Of a stretch of DNA of 64,000 nt, positions 35,307 to 44,771 are shown in pieces. How positions within the stretch are numbered: the stretch's first letter is position 1; each line of letters starts with the position of its first letter. This stretch comes from Rhizobium deserti. GTDB lineage: Bacteria; Pseudomonadota; Alphaproteobacteria; Rhizobiales; Rhizobiaceae. Under the pieces are notes generated by a model, which saw only the letters and a list, made by a program, of their open reading frames with translations, was not told where the DNA came from and searched no databases. The stretch is taken from assembly GCF_004358025.1 (NCBI RefSeq), contig NZ_SMTL01000003.1, positions 1 to 64,000 on the forward strand, read 5' to 3'. The position numbers were made by a program, and so were the translations under genes.

Positions 35307-35882
35307 TCAGGAGCGGCCCGCGTCAAGGGCCATGTTCAAGGCAAGCACATTGACCACGGGTTCGCCGAGGAAGCCGAGTTCGCGGCCTTCCACATGCTGC
35401 TCCACCAGCGCACGGACCGCAGCCTCATCCATGTTACGCGCCTTGGCAACGCGCGGCACCTGATAGAAAGCGGCTTCTGGCGAGATATGCGGATCCAGCC
35501 CGCTGCCGGAGGCGGTGACAAGATCAATCGGCACATCCGCACCGGGATTGGCAGCCTTTTCAGTCTCGGTCGAAGTCTTGACCCGATCGATCAGTTTCTG
35601 GCTGGTGGGTCCGAGATTGGAACCGGACGAGGCGGCCGCATTGTAGCCGTCGCCGGCGGCCGAGGGGCGACCGTGGAAATACGTCTCACCGGCAAAGGCC
35701 TGGCCGATCAGCGTGGAACCGACCACTTGGCCTTGCTTCTCGATCAGGCTGCCATTGGCTTGGCTCGGAAAGACGCTTTGGGCAATTCCGGTCATGGCGA
35801 AGGGGTAGACGAGGCCGGTAATGATCGTCATGGCAATGATCATCACCAAGGCGGGACGAAGTTGTTTCAGCATGGAATTCAC
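35307..35882 (-). CDS. kdpC: Potassium-transporting ATPase subunit KdpC
   Basis: A 191-residue subunit with one N-terminal membrane segment and a periplasmic domain: [29 protein letters not shown] and SGSNLGPTS. It assembles with KdpA and KdpB and assists high-affinity K+ uptake. It starts three bases after the kdpB stop. Confidence 0.95.
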   Translation of the reverse strand: MNSMLKQLRPALVMIIAMTIITGLVYPFAMTGIAQSVFPSQANGSLIEKQGQVVGSTLIGQAFAGETYFHGRPSAAGDGYNAAASSGSNLGPTSQKLIDRVKTSTETEKAANPGADVPIDLVTASGSGLDPHISPEAAFYQVPRVAKARNMDEAAVRALVEQHVEGRELGFLGEPVVNVLALNMALDAGRS

Positions 35883-35885
35883 TCC

Positions 35886-37973
35886 TTAAGCGAGGCCAAT
35901 GGCGGTGATGACCACATCGATCGCCTTGATGCCGATGAAGGGCACAAGGATGCCGCCGAGGCCGTAAATCAGCAGGTTGCGGGACAACAGGGCTCCGGCG
36001 CCGACGGCGCGGTATTTGACGCCCCGCAGGGATAGCGGGATCAGCGCGATGATGATCAGCGCGTTGAAGATGATGGCCGACAGGATCGCGCTCTGCGGCG
36101 TGGCCAGCCCCATGATGTTCAAGACGCCGAGCTGCGGGTAGAAAGCCAGGAACATTGCCGGGATGATGGCAAAGTATTTGGCAATATCATTGGCGATCGA
36201 GAACGTCGTCAGGGCGCCGCGGGTCATCAGGAGTTGCTTGCCGATCTCGACGATCTCGATGAGCTTTGTCGGGTCGCTGTCGAGATCGACCATATTGCCG
36301 GCCTCGCGGGCAGCAACCGTGCCGGTGTTCATGGCAACGCCGACATCGGCCTGGGCGAGTGCCGGCGCATCATTGGTGCCATCGCCGCACATGGCCACAA
36401 GCTTGCCCTTGGCCTGTTCCTCGCGGATCAGTGACAGCTTGTTTTCCGGTGTCGCCTGGGCAAGAAAGTCGTCCACCCCGGCTTCGGCCGCAATGGCCGC
36501 CGCCGTCATTGGGTTGTCCCCAGTGATCATCACCGTCCGGATACCCATACGGCGCAGTTCCGCGAAACGTTCCCGGATGCCGCCCTTGACGATATCCTTG
36601 AGCTGGATGACGCCAAGCAGTTTTCCATCCCGTGCGACTGCCAGCGGCGTGCTGCCGGCCTTGGCGATCTCCTCGGCAATCGCCTGCAGTTCCCCAACCA
36701 CATCGGATTGCGGCCGAGCAGCGATCATCGCATTGCCGGCAAGTGCAGGAGCACCCGGCTCGACATAGGAAAGCACCGCATCAACGGCACCTTTGCGGAT
36801 CTGCGACCCATCGAGATCGACGCCGCTCATGCGGGTCTGGGCGGTGAAGGGAACGAAGGTCGCCTTGAGCCCTGCCATGTCGCGACCGCGGATCGCGTAC
36901 TGCTCCTTGGCGAGCACGACGATCGAGCGCCCTTCCGGTGTTTCGTCGGCAAGCGAGGCGAGTTGTGCCGCGTCGGCGAGATCCTGTTCCGAAACGCCGC
37001 GCACCGGCCGGAACGAGGTTGCCTGACGATTGCCGAGCGTGATCGTGCCGGTCTTGTCGAGCAGCAGCGTATCGACGTCGCCAGCCGCCTCGACCGCACG
37101 GCCGGACATGGCGAGCACGTTGAAGCGCACGAGGCGGTCCATGCCGGCAATGCCGATCGCCGACAGAAGCGCGCCGATCGTGGTGGGGATCAGCGTCACG
37201 AACAGCGCGACCAGCACGATGATAGGGATCGAGCCGCCGGCATAGGAGGCAAAACTGGGGATCGTTGCGGTGGCGAGCACGAAGATCAGCGTCATCCCCG
37301 CCAACAGGATGTTGAGGGCGATCTCGTTCGGCGTCTTCTGGCGTTCGGCACCTTCGACCAGCGAGATCATGCGGTCGATGAAGGTCGAGCCGGCGGCGGC
37401 GGTGATGCGCACCCGGATCCAGTCCGAGAGAACCTGTGTGCCGCCCGTCACGGCCGATCGGTCGCCGCCGGATTCGCGGATCACCGGCGCGCTCTCACCG
37501 GTAATGGCCGCCTCGTTGACGGAAGCGACGCCTTCGATGACTTCGCCGTCGGACGGGATGATGTCGCCGGCCTCGACGAGCACGACGTCGTTGACCTTGA
37601 GGCTGGTCCCCGGCACCTGCTTGTACTGCGTGCGATCGCTGCCGGTCAGCAGCTTGGCCTGAGTTTCGGTGCGGGTCCTTCGCAGCGATTCCGCCTGCGC
37701 CTTGCCACGGCCTTCCGCAACGGCTTCGGCGAAATTGGCAAACAATACGGTGAACCAAAGCCAGATGTTGATCTGCAGCGAAAAGCCCAGGTTTTCGCCA
37801 CCCAGGATCAGGTCCCGGAGGAAGAGCACCGTGGTCAGCACGGAAACCGTCGCCACGACGAACATGACCGGGTTGCGAGAAAGCGTCCGGGGGTCGAGCT
37901 TGGCGAAGGCTGCGCCGACGGCGGGAACGAGGATGCGACTATCCATGATACTCGCGGACTTGGATTGGCTCAT
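35886..37973 (-). CDS. kdpB: Potassium-transporting ATPase subunit KdpB
   Basis: A 695-residue P-type ATPase. The phosphorylation motif [12 protein letters not shown] is present, as are TGESAPV (actuator), the hinge [18 protein letters not shown] and the K+-ATPase-type membrane segments. It hydrolyses ATP to drive K+ import through KdpA. The start at 37973 has GGAG upstream. It is separated from kdpA by a 50-residue ORF. Confidence 0.97.
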   Translation of the reverse strand: MSQSKSASIMDSRILVPAVGAAFAKLDPRTLSRNPVMFVVATVSVLTTVLFLRDLILGGENLGFSLQINIWLWFTVLFANFAEAVAEGRGKAQAESLRRTRTETQAKLLTGSDRTQYKQVPGTSLKVNDVVLVEAGDIIPSDGEVIEGVASVNEAAITGESAPVIRESGGDRSAVTGGTQVLSDWIRVRITAAAGSTFIDRMISLVEGAERQKTPNEIALNILLAGMTLIFVLATATIPSFASYAGGSIPIIVLVALFVTLIPTTIGALLSAIGIAGMDRLVRFNVLAMSGRAVEAAGDVDTLLLDKTGTITLGNRQATSFRPVRGVSEQDLADAAQLASLADETPEGRSIVVLAKEQYAIRGRDMAGLKATFVPFTAQTRMSGVDLDGSQIRKGAVDAVLSYVEPGAPALAGNAMIAARPQSDVVGELQAIAEEIAKAGSTPLAVARDGKLLGVIQLKDIVKGGIRERFAELRRMGIRTVMITGDNPMTAAAIAAEAGVDDFLAQATPENKLSLIREEQAKGKLVAMCGDGTNDAPALAQADVGVAMNTGTVAAREAGNMVDLDSDPTKLIEIVEIGKQLLMTRGALTTFSIANDIAKYFAIIPAMFLAFYPQLGVLNIMGLATPQSAILSAIIFNALIIIALIPLSLRGVKYRAVGAGALLSRNLLIYGLGGILVPFIGIKAIDVVITAIGLA

Positions 37974-38027
37974 AAGAGACTCCAGCTTGAGAGGATGCGG
38001 CGTGACGACGAGCCTTGAGCCGTTCGG

Positions 38028-38180
38028 TCAGCCGGGAAGAATTTCGATGGCGCAGATGGCGGCGAACAATCCAACCATCATCGTGAGGATGACATTGGAG
38101 GCGCACCACCTCCTGGTCGCCTTGTCTCGCTTTCGCGAGGCAAGGCTGGACTGACTGCGGAGCGACTGACGGATGCTCAT
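38028..38180 (-). CDS. 50-residue membrane ORF between kdpA and kdpB
   Basis: Begins MSIRQSLRSQSS with a strongly basic first half (SRKRDKATRRW), then one hydrophobic segment (NVILTMMVGLFAAICAIEI) near the C-terminus, giving a single-pass protein with a positive cytoplasmic N-terminus. AAGGAAAG lies just upstream, nine bases after the kdpA stop. Standard kdp operons have no gene here. It could be a KdpFABC accessory peptide; the function is unknown. Confidence 0.6.
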   Translation of the reverse strand: MSIRQSLRSQSSLASRKRDKATRRWCASNVILTMMVGLFAAICAIEILPG

Positions 38181-38189
38181 GGTCTTTCC

Positions 38190-39923
38190 TTAAAAAGTCT
38201 GTCCGGCGATCATGACCAGGTGTTCGACAACGGGGCCGAGTGCCAGAGCCGGCATGAAGGTGAGCCCGCCAACGATCAGGATTGTGCCAACCAGAAGTCC
38301 TACGAAAAGCGGGCCGTCGGTTGGAAAGGTTCCAGCCGAAGCGGGGACCGTCTTCTTGGCGATGAGCGACCCGGCAATGGCGAGCGCCGGAATAATGACC
38401 AGGAAGCGGCCCATCAGCATGCTAAGCCCGAGCGTGACATTGTACCAGGGCGTATTGCCGGTCAGCCCGCCGAAGGCCGAGCCGTTGTTAGCCGCCGCCG
38501 ACGTATACGCGTAAAGGATTTCGGAAAAGCCGTGCGGTCCGGCTGTGCCGATTGAGGCGACCGCGGAAGGAAGCACCGTGGCAATGGCCGTGAAGATCAA
38601 CATGGCGAGCGGCAGGCAGAGGATGGCAAGCACGGCCATCTTCATCTCCTTTGCCTCGATCTTCTTGCCGAGATATTCCGGCGTGCGGCCGACCATCAGG
38701 CCTGCCACGAAAATGGCGATGATGATGAAGAGCACGATGCCATAAAAGCCTGCGCCAACGCCGCCGACGATGACCTCGCCGAGCTGCATGTTGATGAGCG
38801 GGATCAGGCCGCCGAGCGCCGTGAACGACCCGTGCATGGCATTGACTGCCCCGCAGGAGGCCGCCGTGGTGATGACCGCAAACAGCGAGGACATGGCGAT
38901 GCCGAAGCGGGTTTCCTTGCCTTCCATATTGCCGCCCATAAGGCCCAGCTGGTGCATGAATGGGTTGCCGGAGGCTTCTGCCCAATACACAACGCCGACG
39001 CCGGTGATGAACAGCAGGCCCATGGCAGCAAGGATTGCCCAACCCTGGCGCTGGTTGCCGACCATACGGCCGAACACATTGGTGAAGGCGGCGCCGATCG
39101 CGAAGATCGAGACCATCTGGATCATATTGGAGATGTTGTCGGGATTCTCGAAGGGATGCGCCGAGTTGGCGTTGAAGAAGCCGCCGCCATTGGTGCCGAG
39201 CATCTTGATGGCCAGCTGCGAGGCGACCGGGCCAACAGCGATCGTCTGCCTGGCGCCTTCGATCGTCGTGGCTTCCACGTAAGGACCAAATGTCTGCGGC
39301 ACGCCGAGCCAGACATAGACCAGGGTCAGCAGGATGCAGGCTGGCAGAAGCACATAAAGCGTGCCGCGGGCCATATCGACCCAGAAATTGCCGATGGTTT
39401 TCTTGCCGCTCAGCCCGACTGTACCTGATGTACCCGACGCGCCGGAAAAAGCGCGGATGAGGCCTATCGCGATCGCCATGCCGGTTGCCGCCGAGAGGAA
39501 GTTCTGGACGGTAAAGCCTGCCATCTGGGTGAGATAGGACATGGTGCTTTCACCGCCGTAATTCTGCCAGTTGGTGTTGGAAACGAAACTGACGGCCGTG
39601 TTAAAGGAAAGCTCCGGCGGCACGGCCGCCATGCCGGCTGGGTTCAGGGGCAGGATGTCCTGGAACCTTAGCAGCAGATAGAGAACCAGCGTGCCGAAGA
39701 GGTTGAACATCAAAAGCGCGAAAGCATAGGCGGTCCAGTGCTGACTTTCACGCTCACTGGTGCCGGCTAATGCGTAGAGGCCCCGTTCGATCGGAACGAG
39801 GACCGGCGATAAAATTGTGCGCTCGCCCGAAAAGACGCGCGTCATATAGGCGCCGAGCGGTTTGACGAGCACCAGGACGATCCCGCAGAAAACGAGGATC
39901 TGTAGCCATCCATTGAGGGTCAT
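38190..39923 (-). CDS. kdpA: Potassium-transporting ATPase subunit KdpA
   Basis: A 577-residue K+-translocating subunit with about ten membrane helices and four SKT-type selectivity-filter repeats, seen as [27 protein letters not shown] and NNGSAFGGL. Its length is close to the family norm. It follows kdpF by about 65 bases and is the main channel-like part of the complex. Confidence 0.97.
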   Translation of the reverse strand: MTLNGWLQILVFCGIVLVLVKPLGAYMTRVFSGERTILSPVLVPIERGLYALAGTSERESQHWTAYAFALLMFNLFGTLVLYLLLRFQDILPLNPAGMAAVPPELSFNTAVSFVSNTNWQNYGGESTMSYLTQMAGFTVQNFLSAATGMAIAIGLIRAFSGASGTSGTVGLSGKKTIGNFWVDMARGTLYVLLPACILLTLVYVWLGVPQTFGPYVEATTIEGARQTIAVGPVASQLAIKMLGTNGGGFFNANSAHPFENPDNISNMIQMVSIFAIGAAFTNVFGRMVGNQRQGWAILAAMGLLFITGVGVVYWAEASGNPFMHQLGLMGGNMEGKETRFGIAMSSLFAVITTAASCGAVNAMHGSFTALGGLIPLINMQLGEVIVGGVGAGFYGIVLFIIIAIFVAGLMVGRTPEYLGKKIEAKEMKMAVLAILCLPLAMLIFTAIATVLPSAVASIGTAGPHGFSEILYAYTSAAANNGSAFGGLTGNTPWYNVTLGLSMLMGRFLVIIPALAIAGSLIAKKTVPASAGTFPTDGPLFVGLLVGTILIVGGLTFMPALALGPVVEHLVMIAGQTF

Positions 39924-39987
39924 TGGGAGTAACTTTCAAAACCCGGCTGCTTGGCAGCAAGCGCCGGCCGCGATTAGAGCGTTCCGG

Positions 39988-40077
39988 TTAGAAGCGTTCT
40001 GGGCGAATGAGCGCATAGGTCAGGTAGGCCGTCAGGAAGACGGTCACGGCGCCGCTCAAGAGATAATCGAACAACAT
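39988..40077 (-). CDS. kdpF: KdpF small subunit
   Basis: A 29-residue single-helix protein beginning MLFDYLLSGAVTVF and ending TYALIRPERF, the typical KdpF pattern (short, with the closing RPERF). It stabilises the KdpABC complex. AAGGAG lies seven bases before the ATG. Too short for normal gene callers, but well supported by sequence and position. Confidence 0.92.
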   Translation of the reverse strand: MLFDYLLSGAVTVFLTAYLTYALIRPERF

Positions 40078-40089
40078 GGGCGCGCTCCT

Positions 40090-40173
40090 TCAAAGCCAGT
40101 CGCAGACACGTGCATAAGCAAAGCAGAGAGCGAAGAAGACGGCGGTCGTGCCGACGAGAATGACATCCATCAT
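40090..40173 (-). CDS. 27-residue kdp leader membrane peptide
   Basis: Begins MMDVILVGTTAVFFAL and ends YARVCDWL: one hydrophobic helix with the Y-R-C-D end seen, from memory, in small ORFs commonly found just upstream of kdpF. AGGAG lies nine bases before the first ATG. It is 12 bases upstream of kdpF on the same strand, so it is likely the first gene of the kdp operon. Confidence 0.7.
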   Translation of the reverse strand: MMDVILVGTTAVFFALCFAYARVCDWL

Positions 40174-40223
40174 CGATGGTGACTCCTGGTTTCCATGAAC
40201 AAAGCTCAGACAGGACGAAGGGC

Positions 40224-40241
40224 GCCGTCGCTGGCGACGGC
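40224..40241. repeat. Short inverted repeat upstream of the kdp operon
   Basis: GCCGTC and GACGGC arms (extendable to eight bases with a minimal loop) form a GC-rich hairpin between the three-gene small-protein operon and kdp. No T-run follows, so it may be an attenuator-like or terminator-like element for the upstream operon. Confidence 0.35.
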
Positions 40242-40339
40242 ACCTTTGGGCTTGTTGGCTGTGAGGCGATCTGATCGATCTCCGATGCTCAATATCGGCG
40301 GAAGTGCATAGCCGTTCGAGAGCGTGGAGGCTGGAAAAA

Positions 40340-40359
40340 TATAGGAATCTTATAGGAAT
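40340..40359. promoter_or_regulatory. Direct repeat, candidate KdpE-binding site
   Basis: TATAGGAAT occurs at 40340-40348 and again at 40351-40359, an exact 11-bp period, so both copies face the same side of the helix. OmpR-family regulators bind such tandem direct repeats, and KdpE is the only one in the window. It lies about 170 bases upstream of the first kdp small gene. The assignment is inferential. Confidence 0.45.
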
Positions 40360-40438
40360 TCCGGCTCGGGGTGGGCTGATGAGACTACGCGCTGCACACT
40401 CACCCACCCGCAAAAGAGGTGCCCCGAGCCTTGCGATC

Positions 40439-40600
40439 TCAAGCCGCCGCAAGCGTTATCGCATAAGCTAGACCGAGAAGGGTCACTATCACACCGAGCA
40501 TGCCCAGAATGATTTCCAAAGCGTGCAGGCTGCTGCGCCCCGCAACCACGCGGGTGCGTGGATAAACATGACCACGCAGGCAAGCTAGAAGATTCAACAT
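40439..40600 (-). CDS. 53-residue membrane protein, third gene of small operon
   Basis: Starts MLNLLACLRGHVYPRT with GAGGAG seven bases upstream, followed by a C-terminal hydrophobic segment (ALEIILGMLGVIVTLLGLAYAITL). Single-pass. It is 11 bases downstream of the 91-residue gene, making a tight operon. No family recognised. It may be tied to kdp by position only. Confidence 0.6.
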   Translation of the reverse strand: MLNLLACLRGHVYPRTRVVAGRSSLHALEIILGMLGVIVTLLGLAYAITLAAA

Positions 40601-40611
40601 GATCGGACTCC

Positions 40612-40887
40612 TCAAGTCCTGCCCGCGGCTTTCATACCCGGCTGCGTCCAGCGTCCATCGAAAGCCGCGTTGGGGCCGAGCGTCACCTCCTCCGGCACGC
40701 ACAAGACTGCGCCCGGAACATGATCGCTTTCGAACATCGCGAAATGAACGGCAGCCGCTCGGTTGGTGAAGATTCCGCCAACCAGGCCTTTGCGGTCCGA
40801 AACCACCCAGCGACCTCCAGCATCGCGACCGACGGTAAAACGGATGCCGTGCGGATGTATCTCTGGCTCGAATGAAGCTCTACCCAT
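40612..40887 (-). CDS. 91-residue soluble protein, second gene of small operon
   Basis: The ATG at 40887 is chosen for the GAGGAG seven bases upstream (MGRASFEPEIHPHG); the longer frame has no ribosome site. Acidic/aromatic with a segment GGRWVVSDRKGLVGGIFTN resembling a small sensory fold. No cysteines or membrane segment in this reading. Between two small membrane protein genes. Function unknown. Confidence 0.6.
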   Translation of the reverse strand: MGRASFEPEIHPHGIRFTVGRDAGGRWVVSDRKGLVGGIFTNRAAAVHFAMFESDHVPGAVLCVPEEVTLGPNAAFDGRWTQPGMKAAGRT

Positions 40888-40898
40888 GGCCATTCTCC

Positions 40899-41084
40899 TC
40901 AACTGAGCCGCAGTGCAACGGCACCCGCAACACAAAACAGGAGGAGAATGACGCCAAACAGCCTCAGAAAAATGCCCGCTTCCGGGCTTGCAAGGCGGGA
41001 GGCGATCGCTGCCCGCTGCCAACGGGGTGCATCAGCACGCTGCGTATGATCCGGCAGATGAATGATACCGAAACGACCGTACAT
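40899..41084 (-). CDS. 61-residue protein with C-terminal membrane anchor
   Basis: First gene of the three-gene small operon. Soluble, basic N-terminal half (MYGRFGIIHLPDHTQ..., RWQRAAIASR) and a C-terminal hydrophobic segment FLRLFGVILLLFCVAGAVAL. An AAGGA site lies eight bases upstream. It overlaps nothing and is divergent from the oxidoreductase gene to the right. Function unknown. The 41085-41317 spacer shows one AATAGGGAAT that loosely resembles the kdp repeat. Confidence 0.55.
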   Translation of the reverse strand: MYGRFGIIHLPDHTQRADAPRWQRAAIASRLASPEAGIFLRLFGVILLLFCVAGAVALRLS

Positions 41085-41317
41085 GAATTCAATCCTTATT
41101 AGGCGTAAGGCCCTGGCGACGGAAGTGTCGCAGAAGCCGGCATCGAAAGCCGATGCATGTCACAAAGGTAGCGATCGCCGGATAGGCGTTCGATGGGTGG
41201 CAGGATGCGAAGAAATAGGGAATCCATAGTGCCGGCCGCGATTTTTCATTTGCGCCGCAGCATTCGGGGCGGCATGTTCGGCTGCATCAAAAAGACTTGG
41301 GGAATGGAAATCAGATC

Positions 41318-42562
41318 ATGACAGCGGATGCAATTGTACTCGGAGCCGGCATCATTGGGGTTTCGACGGCACTGCAACTGGCACGGCGCGGCAAATCGGT
41401 CGTCCTCGTGGACCGCAAGGAGCCCGGCCTTGAAACCTCTTACGGCAATGCCGGCCTTATCCAACGCGAAGGCGTCGTGCCCTACGGTTTTCCGCAGCAA
41501 TTTGGCCTGATCCTGCGCTATGCGCTCAACAACCGGATCGACGCGCATTTCCATTGGAGGGCCATCCCGCAGGTCTCGTCATTCCTGGCCAAATATTGGT
41601 GGCATTCCAACCTCAGCCGGCATCAGCTGATCGCCCGTGCCTATGCGCCGCTGATCGAGCATTCGATCGCCACCCATAACGAACTGATTGAGGAAGCCGG
41701 AGCGCAGGACCTGATCGCCAAGGATGGCTGGACGGAAGTCTTCCGCACCAATGCCAAGCAGGATGGCGAGTTTCGCGAAGCGGAAAGGCTCAACAAGGAA
41801 TACGGGGTCGCCTTCAAACGGCTCTCGCCGGGCGAACTTGCGGAACAGGAGCCCAATCTGTCCGGTGATTTTGTCGGCGGGCTGCGGTGGGAAGATCCCT
41901 GGTCGGTCAAGGACCCGCTGGCCCTTACCCGCGCCTATGTGAAGCTTTTCGAAAGCCTTGGTGGCCGCGTCCTGAAGGGCGATGCCAAAAGCCTTTCCAA
42001 GACCGCGACCGGCTGGCAGGTGGTTGCCGGCGACGGCCTGATCCAAGCCAAGGACGTAGTTGTGGCGCTCGGCCCCTGGTCCGATACGGTGACGAAGCCG
42101 CTCGGCTACAATTTCCTGGTCGGCGTCAAGCGCGGCTATCACATGCACTACGCCGCCAAGGGCAATGCCAAGCTCAACGGCTGGACCATGGATGCGGAGC
42201 GCGGCTATTTCCTGGCGCCGATGAACCAGGGCATTCGCCTCACCACCGGCGCGGAATTTGCGCGCCGCGATGCGCCGAAGACACCGGTGCAGCTGGCCCG
42301 CGCCGAAGCGGTGGCGCGGGAAATCTTTCCGCTCGGGGAGCGGCTCGACCAGGAGCCCTGGATGGGCGCCCGACCCTGCACACCTGACATGATGCCGGTG
42401 ATCGGCAAGGCGCCGCGCCACCAGGGCCTGTGGTTCGCATTTGGGCATGCCCATCACGGCCTGACGCTCGGTCCCGTGACCGGCCAGGTGATCGCGGAGG
42501 CAATGACCGGAGAAAAGACTCTGATCGATATTTCGGCCTACCGGCCGGAAAGATTCGGCTAA
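41318..42562 (+). CDS. FAD-dependent D-amino-acid dehydrogenase-like oxidoreductase
   Basis: A 414-residue DAO-family flavoprotein: N-terminal AIVLGAGIIGVSTALQLA (FAD Rossmann motif) and a C-terminal family segment PVIGKAPRHQGLWFAFGHAHHGLTLGP. Related to DadA. Predicted to deaminate a D-amino acid or related amine at the membrane face. The ATG at 41318 gives the normal N-terminus. A second oxidase gene follows, so amine catabolism is likely; the exact substrate is unknown. Confidence 0.82.
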   Translation: MTADAIVLGAGIIGVSTALQLARRGKSVVLVDRKEPGLETSYGNAGLIQREGVVPYGFPQQFGLILRYALNNRIDAHFHWRAIPQVSSFLAKYWWHSNLSRHQLIARAYAPLIEHSIATHNELIEEAGAQDLIAKDGWTEVFRTNAKQDGEFREAERLNKEYGVAFKRLSPGELAEQEPNLSGDFVGGLRWEDPWSVKDPLALTRAYVKLFESLGGRVLKGDAKSLSKTATGWQVVAGDGLIQAKDVVVALGPWSDTVTKPLGYNFLVGVKRGYHMHYAAKGNAKLNGWTMDAERGYFLAPMNQGIRLTTGAEFARRDAPKTPVQLARAEAVAREIFPLGERLDQEPWMGARPCTPDMMPVIGKAPRHQGLWFAFGHAHHGLTLGPVTGQVIAEAMTGEKTLIDISAYRPERFG

Positions 42563-42627
42563 CACCGACAATTGTTGCTGTATGCGGCCGACGTCGAACA
42601 GGACGCCCATATCCGGATAGGGTAACC

Positions 42628-43926
42628 ATGATCCTCACAAACACCGACAATCCGCGCCATACGAACTCCTGGTATGCAGCCTCGGCCAATGACAAGCGTG
42701 TCCGCCCACTGCTCGAAGGCGAGGCCGAAGCCGATGTCTGCATTATCGGCGCCGGCTTCACCGGAATTTCCGCCGCCCTGGAACTGGCCGAACGCGGCTA
42801 TTCCGTCGTGGTGCTGGAAGCCGAGCGTATCGGCTTCGGCGCTTCGGGCCGAAATGGCGGGCAGATCGTCAACGGCTACAGCCGTGATCTCGAAGTGATC
42901 GCCGCTCGCTACGGGCACGAAAAGGCCGTCCAGCTCGGTGAAATGTCGCTCGAGGGCGGCGAGATCATTCGCGGCCGCGTCGCACAATATGACATAGACT
43001 GTGATCTGGTGCATGGCGGCTTCTTTGCGGCCTTCAACGAAAAGCAGATCCGTGAAATGGCGCGCTCCAAGGCGTACTGGGAGAAGCATGGCCATACGGA
43101 CCTGGAAATGGTTTCCAAGGCCGAAGTCTTCCGATATGTCAGGACCGCCCGCTATGCCGGCGGCATGATCGACAAGCGCGGCGGCCATGTCCACCCGCTG
43201 AACCTGGTGCTCGGAGAAGCGGCAGCGGTGGAAAGCCTCGGCGGGCGCATATTCGAAGGCTCGCGCGTGATCGGCATGGATATGGGCGACAGGCCGGTGG
43301 TTCGCACGCACAGCGGCTCGGTCCAGGCATCCTATGTGCTGGTCTGCGGCAATGCTTATCTTTCGCCGCAGTTTCCCGACATCAGCGGCCGGATGATGCC
43401 GGTCTCGAGCCAGGTCATGGCAACGGAGCCGCTTGGTCCGGACTTGATCCAAAGCCTCATGCCGGCCAATTACTGCGTCGAGGATGCAAACTACATCCTC
43501 GACTATTACCGCCGCACTGCCGACAACCGGCTGCTTTACGGCGGCGGCATCGGCTATGGCGGGACCGACCCGAAGGATCTGACGGGGGTGATCCGTCCCA
43601 ACATGCTGAAAACCTTTCCGCAGCTGAAGGACGTCAAGATCGACTATGCCTGGAGCGGCAATTTCGCGCTGACGCTGACGCGCGTTCCGCATATGGGCAA
43701 GCTGTCGGACAAGGTTTATTTCTCGCACGGCGATAGCGGCCACGGTGTCACGACCACCCATCTGCTGGGCAAAATTCTCGGCGAGGCCGTCGCTGGACAT
43801 GCGGAACGCTTCGACGTCTGGGCGTCGCTGCCCAACCTGCCGTTTCCCGGCGGCAAGACATTCCGCGTGCCCCTCACCGTTCTCGGCGCCTGGTGGTACG
43901 GATTGCGGGACCGGCTGGGGTTCTAG
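42628..43926 (+). CDS. FAD-dependent oxidoreductase, PuuB-like
   Basis: A 432-residue DAO-family flavoprotein resembling gamma-glutamylputrescine oxidase: NSWYAASANDKRVRPLLEG, VCIIGAGFTGISAALELAERG, GFGASGRNGGQIVNGYS, and a C-terminal YFSHGDSGHGVTTTHLLG. The ATG at 42628 is chosen because the open frame upstream lies within the preceding gene. Likely part of polyamine or amine use, in line with the DadA-like neighbour. It converges on a TetR gene with a four-base overlap. Confidence 0.83.
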   Translation: MILTNTDNPRHTNSWYAASANDKRVRPLLEGEAEADVCIIGAGFTGISAALELAERGYSVVVLEAERIGFGASGRNGGQIVNGYSRDLEVIAARYGHEKAVQLGEMSLEGGEIIRGRVAQYDIDCDLVHGGFFAAFNEKQIREMARSKAYWEKHGHTDLEMVSKAEVFRYVRTARYAGGMIDKRGGHVHPLNLVLGEAAAVESLGGRIFEGSRVIGMDMGDRPVVRTHSGSVQASYVLVCGNAYLSPQFPDISGRMMPVSSQVMATEPLGPDLIQSLMPANYCVEDANYILDYYRRTADNRLLYGGGIGYGGTDPKDLTGVIRPNMLKTFPQLKDVKIDYAWSGNFALTLTRVPHMGKLSDKVYFSHGDSGHGVTTTHLLGKILGEAVAGHAERFDVWASLPNLPFPGGKTFRVPLTVLGAWWYGLRDRLGF

Positions 43927-44585
43927 ACGGACGCGGGAAAGCTGCCGGTAAAATAGAAAGTGGACTGCGTCCTGACGATCGATTTGAACTGCGCAACGAT
44001 CTTGGCGGCCTCTTCGGCGGGAACCATCAAGGCAAGCCGCAAGGTTGCTGCAGCCATGTGGAACATGACGAACAGCGTGCGCAGGTAATTGTCGCGCTGG
44101 TCACTCTGAACGAACTGCTTGGTCGCCCCGAAAAATACCTCGGCCTGAAAGCGGGTTTCGGCAATATCCACATCCGCGAGCGTCTTGTCGGCTTGGATCG
44201 CGTTCAGCAGGTCCTGCGTCGATGGTCTTTCACGCATCCGGTGATAATAAAGATCGAAGAGCACGTCGGTTGCCTGCAAGGCCTCTTCCGGCGTGGAAAT
44301 CTTACCCACATGCTCCGAAATCAGGGACCGGACGTCGTCGACATACCGCTCGTGGAGCATGGCTATGATGGCCGACTTGTTGGGAAAGTACTGGTAAACA
44401 GAGGCGATCGGTCCACCTGAAAGCGCCGCAATCTCCTTCATGGTGACCGCGTCTATGCCTTTCTGCCCGATAAGCTGCATGGACACTTTCAGGATCTCGT
44501 CGATGCGATCCCGGCTTCTTTCCTGTTTCGGCACCCGTCGAAGTGAACGTCGTCCCAGGCCCTGCATCATATCTGGCATCCGCAT
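43923..44585 (-). CDS. TetR-family regulator near the oxidases
   Basis: A 220-residue regulator with an N-terminal TetR helix-turn-helix (SRDRIDEILKVSMQLIGQKGID..., then GPIASVYQYFPNKSAIIAML). The C-terminal ligand domain is unassigned. Its stop overlaps the stop of the PuuB-like gene, so it may regulate amine catabolism. No operator is obvious. The 186-base gap to gntK shows nothing. Confidence 0.88.
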   Translation of the reverse strand: MRMPDMMQGLGRRSLRRVPKQERSRDRIDEILKVSMQLIGQKGIDAVTMKEIAALSGGPIASVYQYFPNKSAIIAMLHERYVDDVRSLISEHVGKISTPEEALQATDVLFDLYYHRMRERPSTQDLLNAIQADKTLADVDIAETRFQAEVFFGATKQFVQSDQRDNYLRTLFVMFHMAAATLRLALMVPAEEAAKIVAQFKSIVRTQSTFYFTGSFPASV

Positions 44586-44771
44586 TCCGTCTCCTCAAAC
44601 ACCTGACATCGATACGGGATGCGGCCAAAGAAAGTTTCAGCAAGCCGCGATATTCAATGTACAAGTCCTCTTTATACGGAGCTTGAGTAGCTTCGGATCA
44701 CATATGCCGATAAGCTTTCACGAATATATTGAAGTGGGTCAGGCTTAGGACGGGAGCGCGATCACCGGCGT

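Noticed and set aside
36708..38018. A 436-codon open frame on the plus strand
   Set aside because: Antisense to kdpB, rich in Arg, His and Asp, with no domain; it is a shadow.
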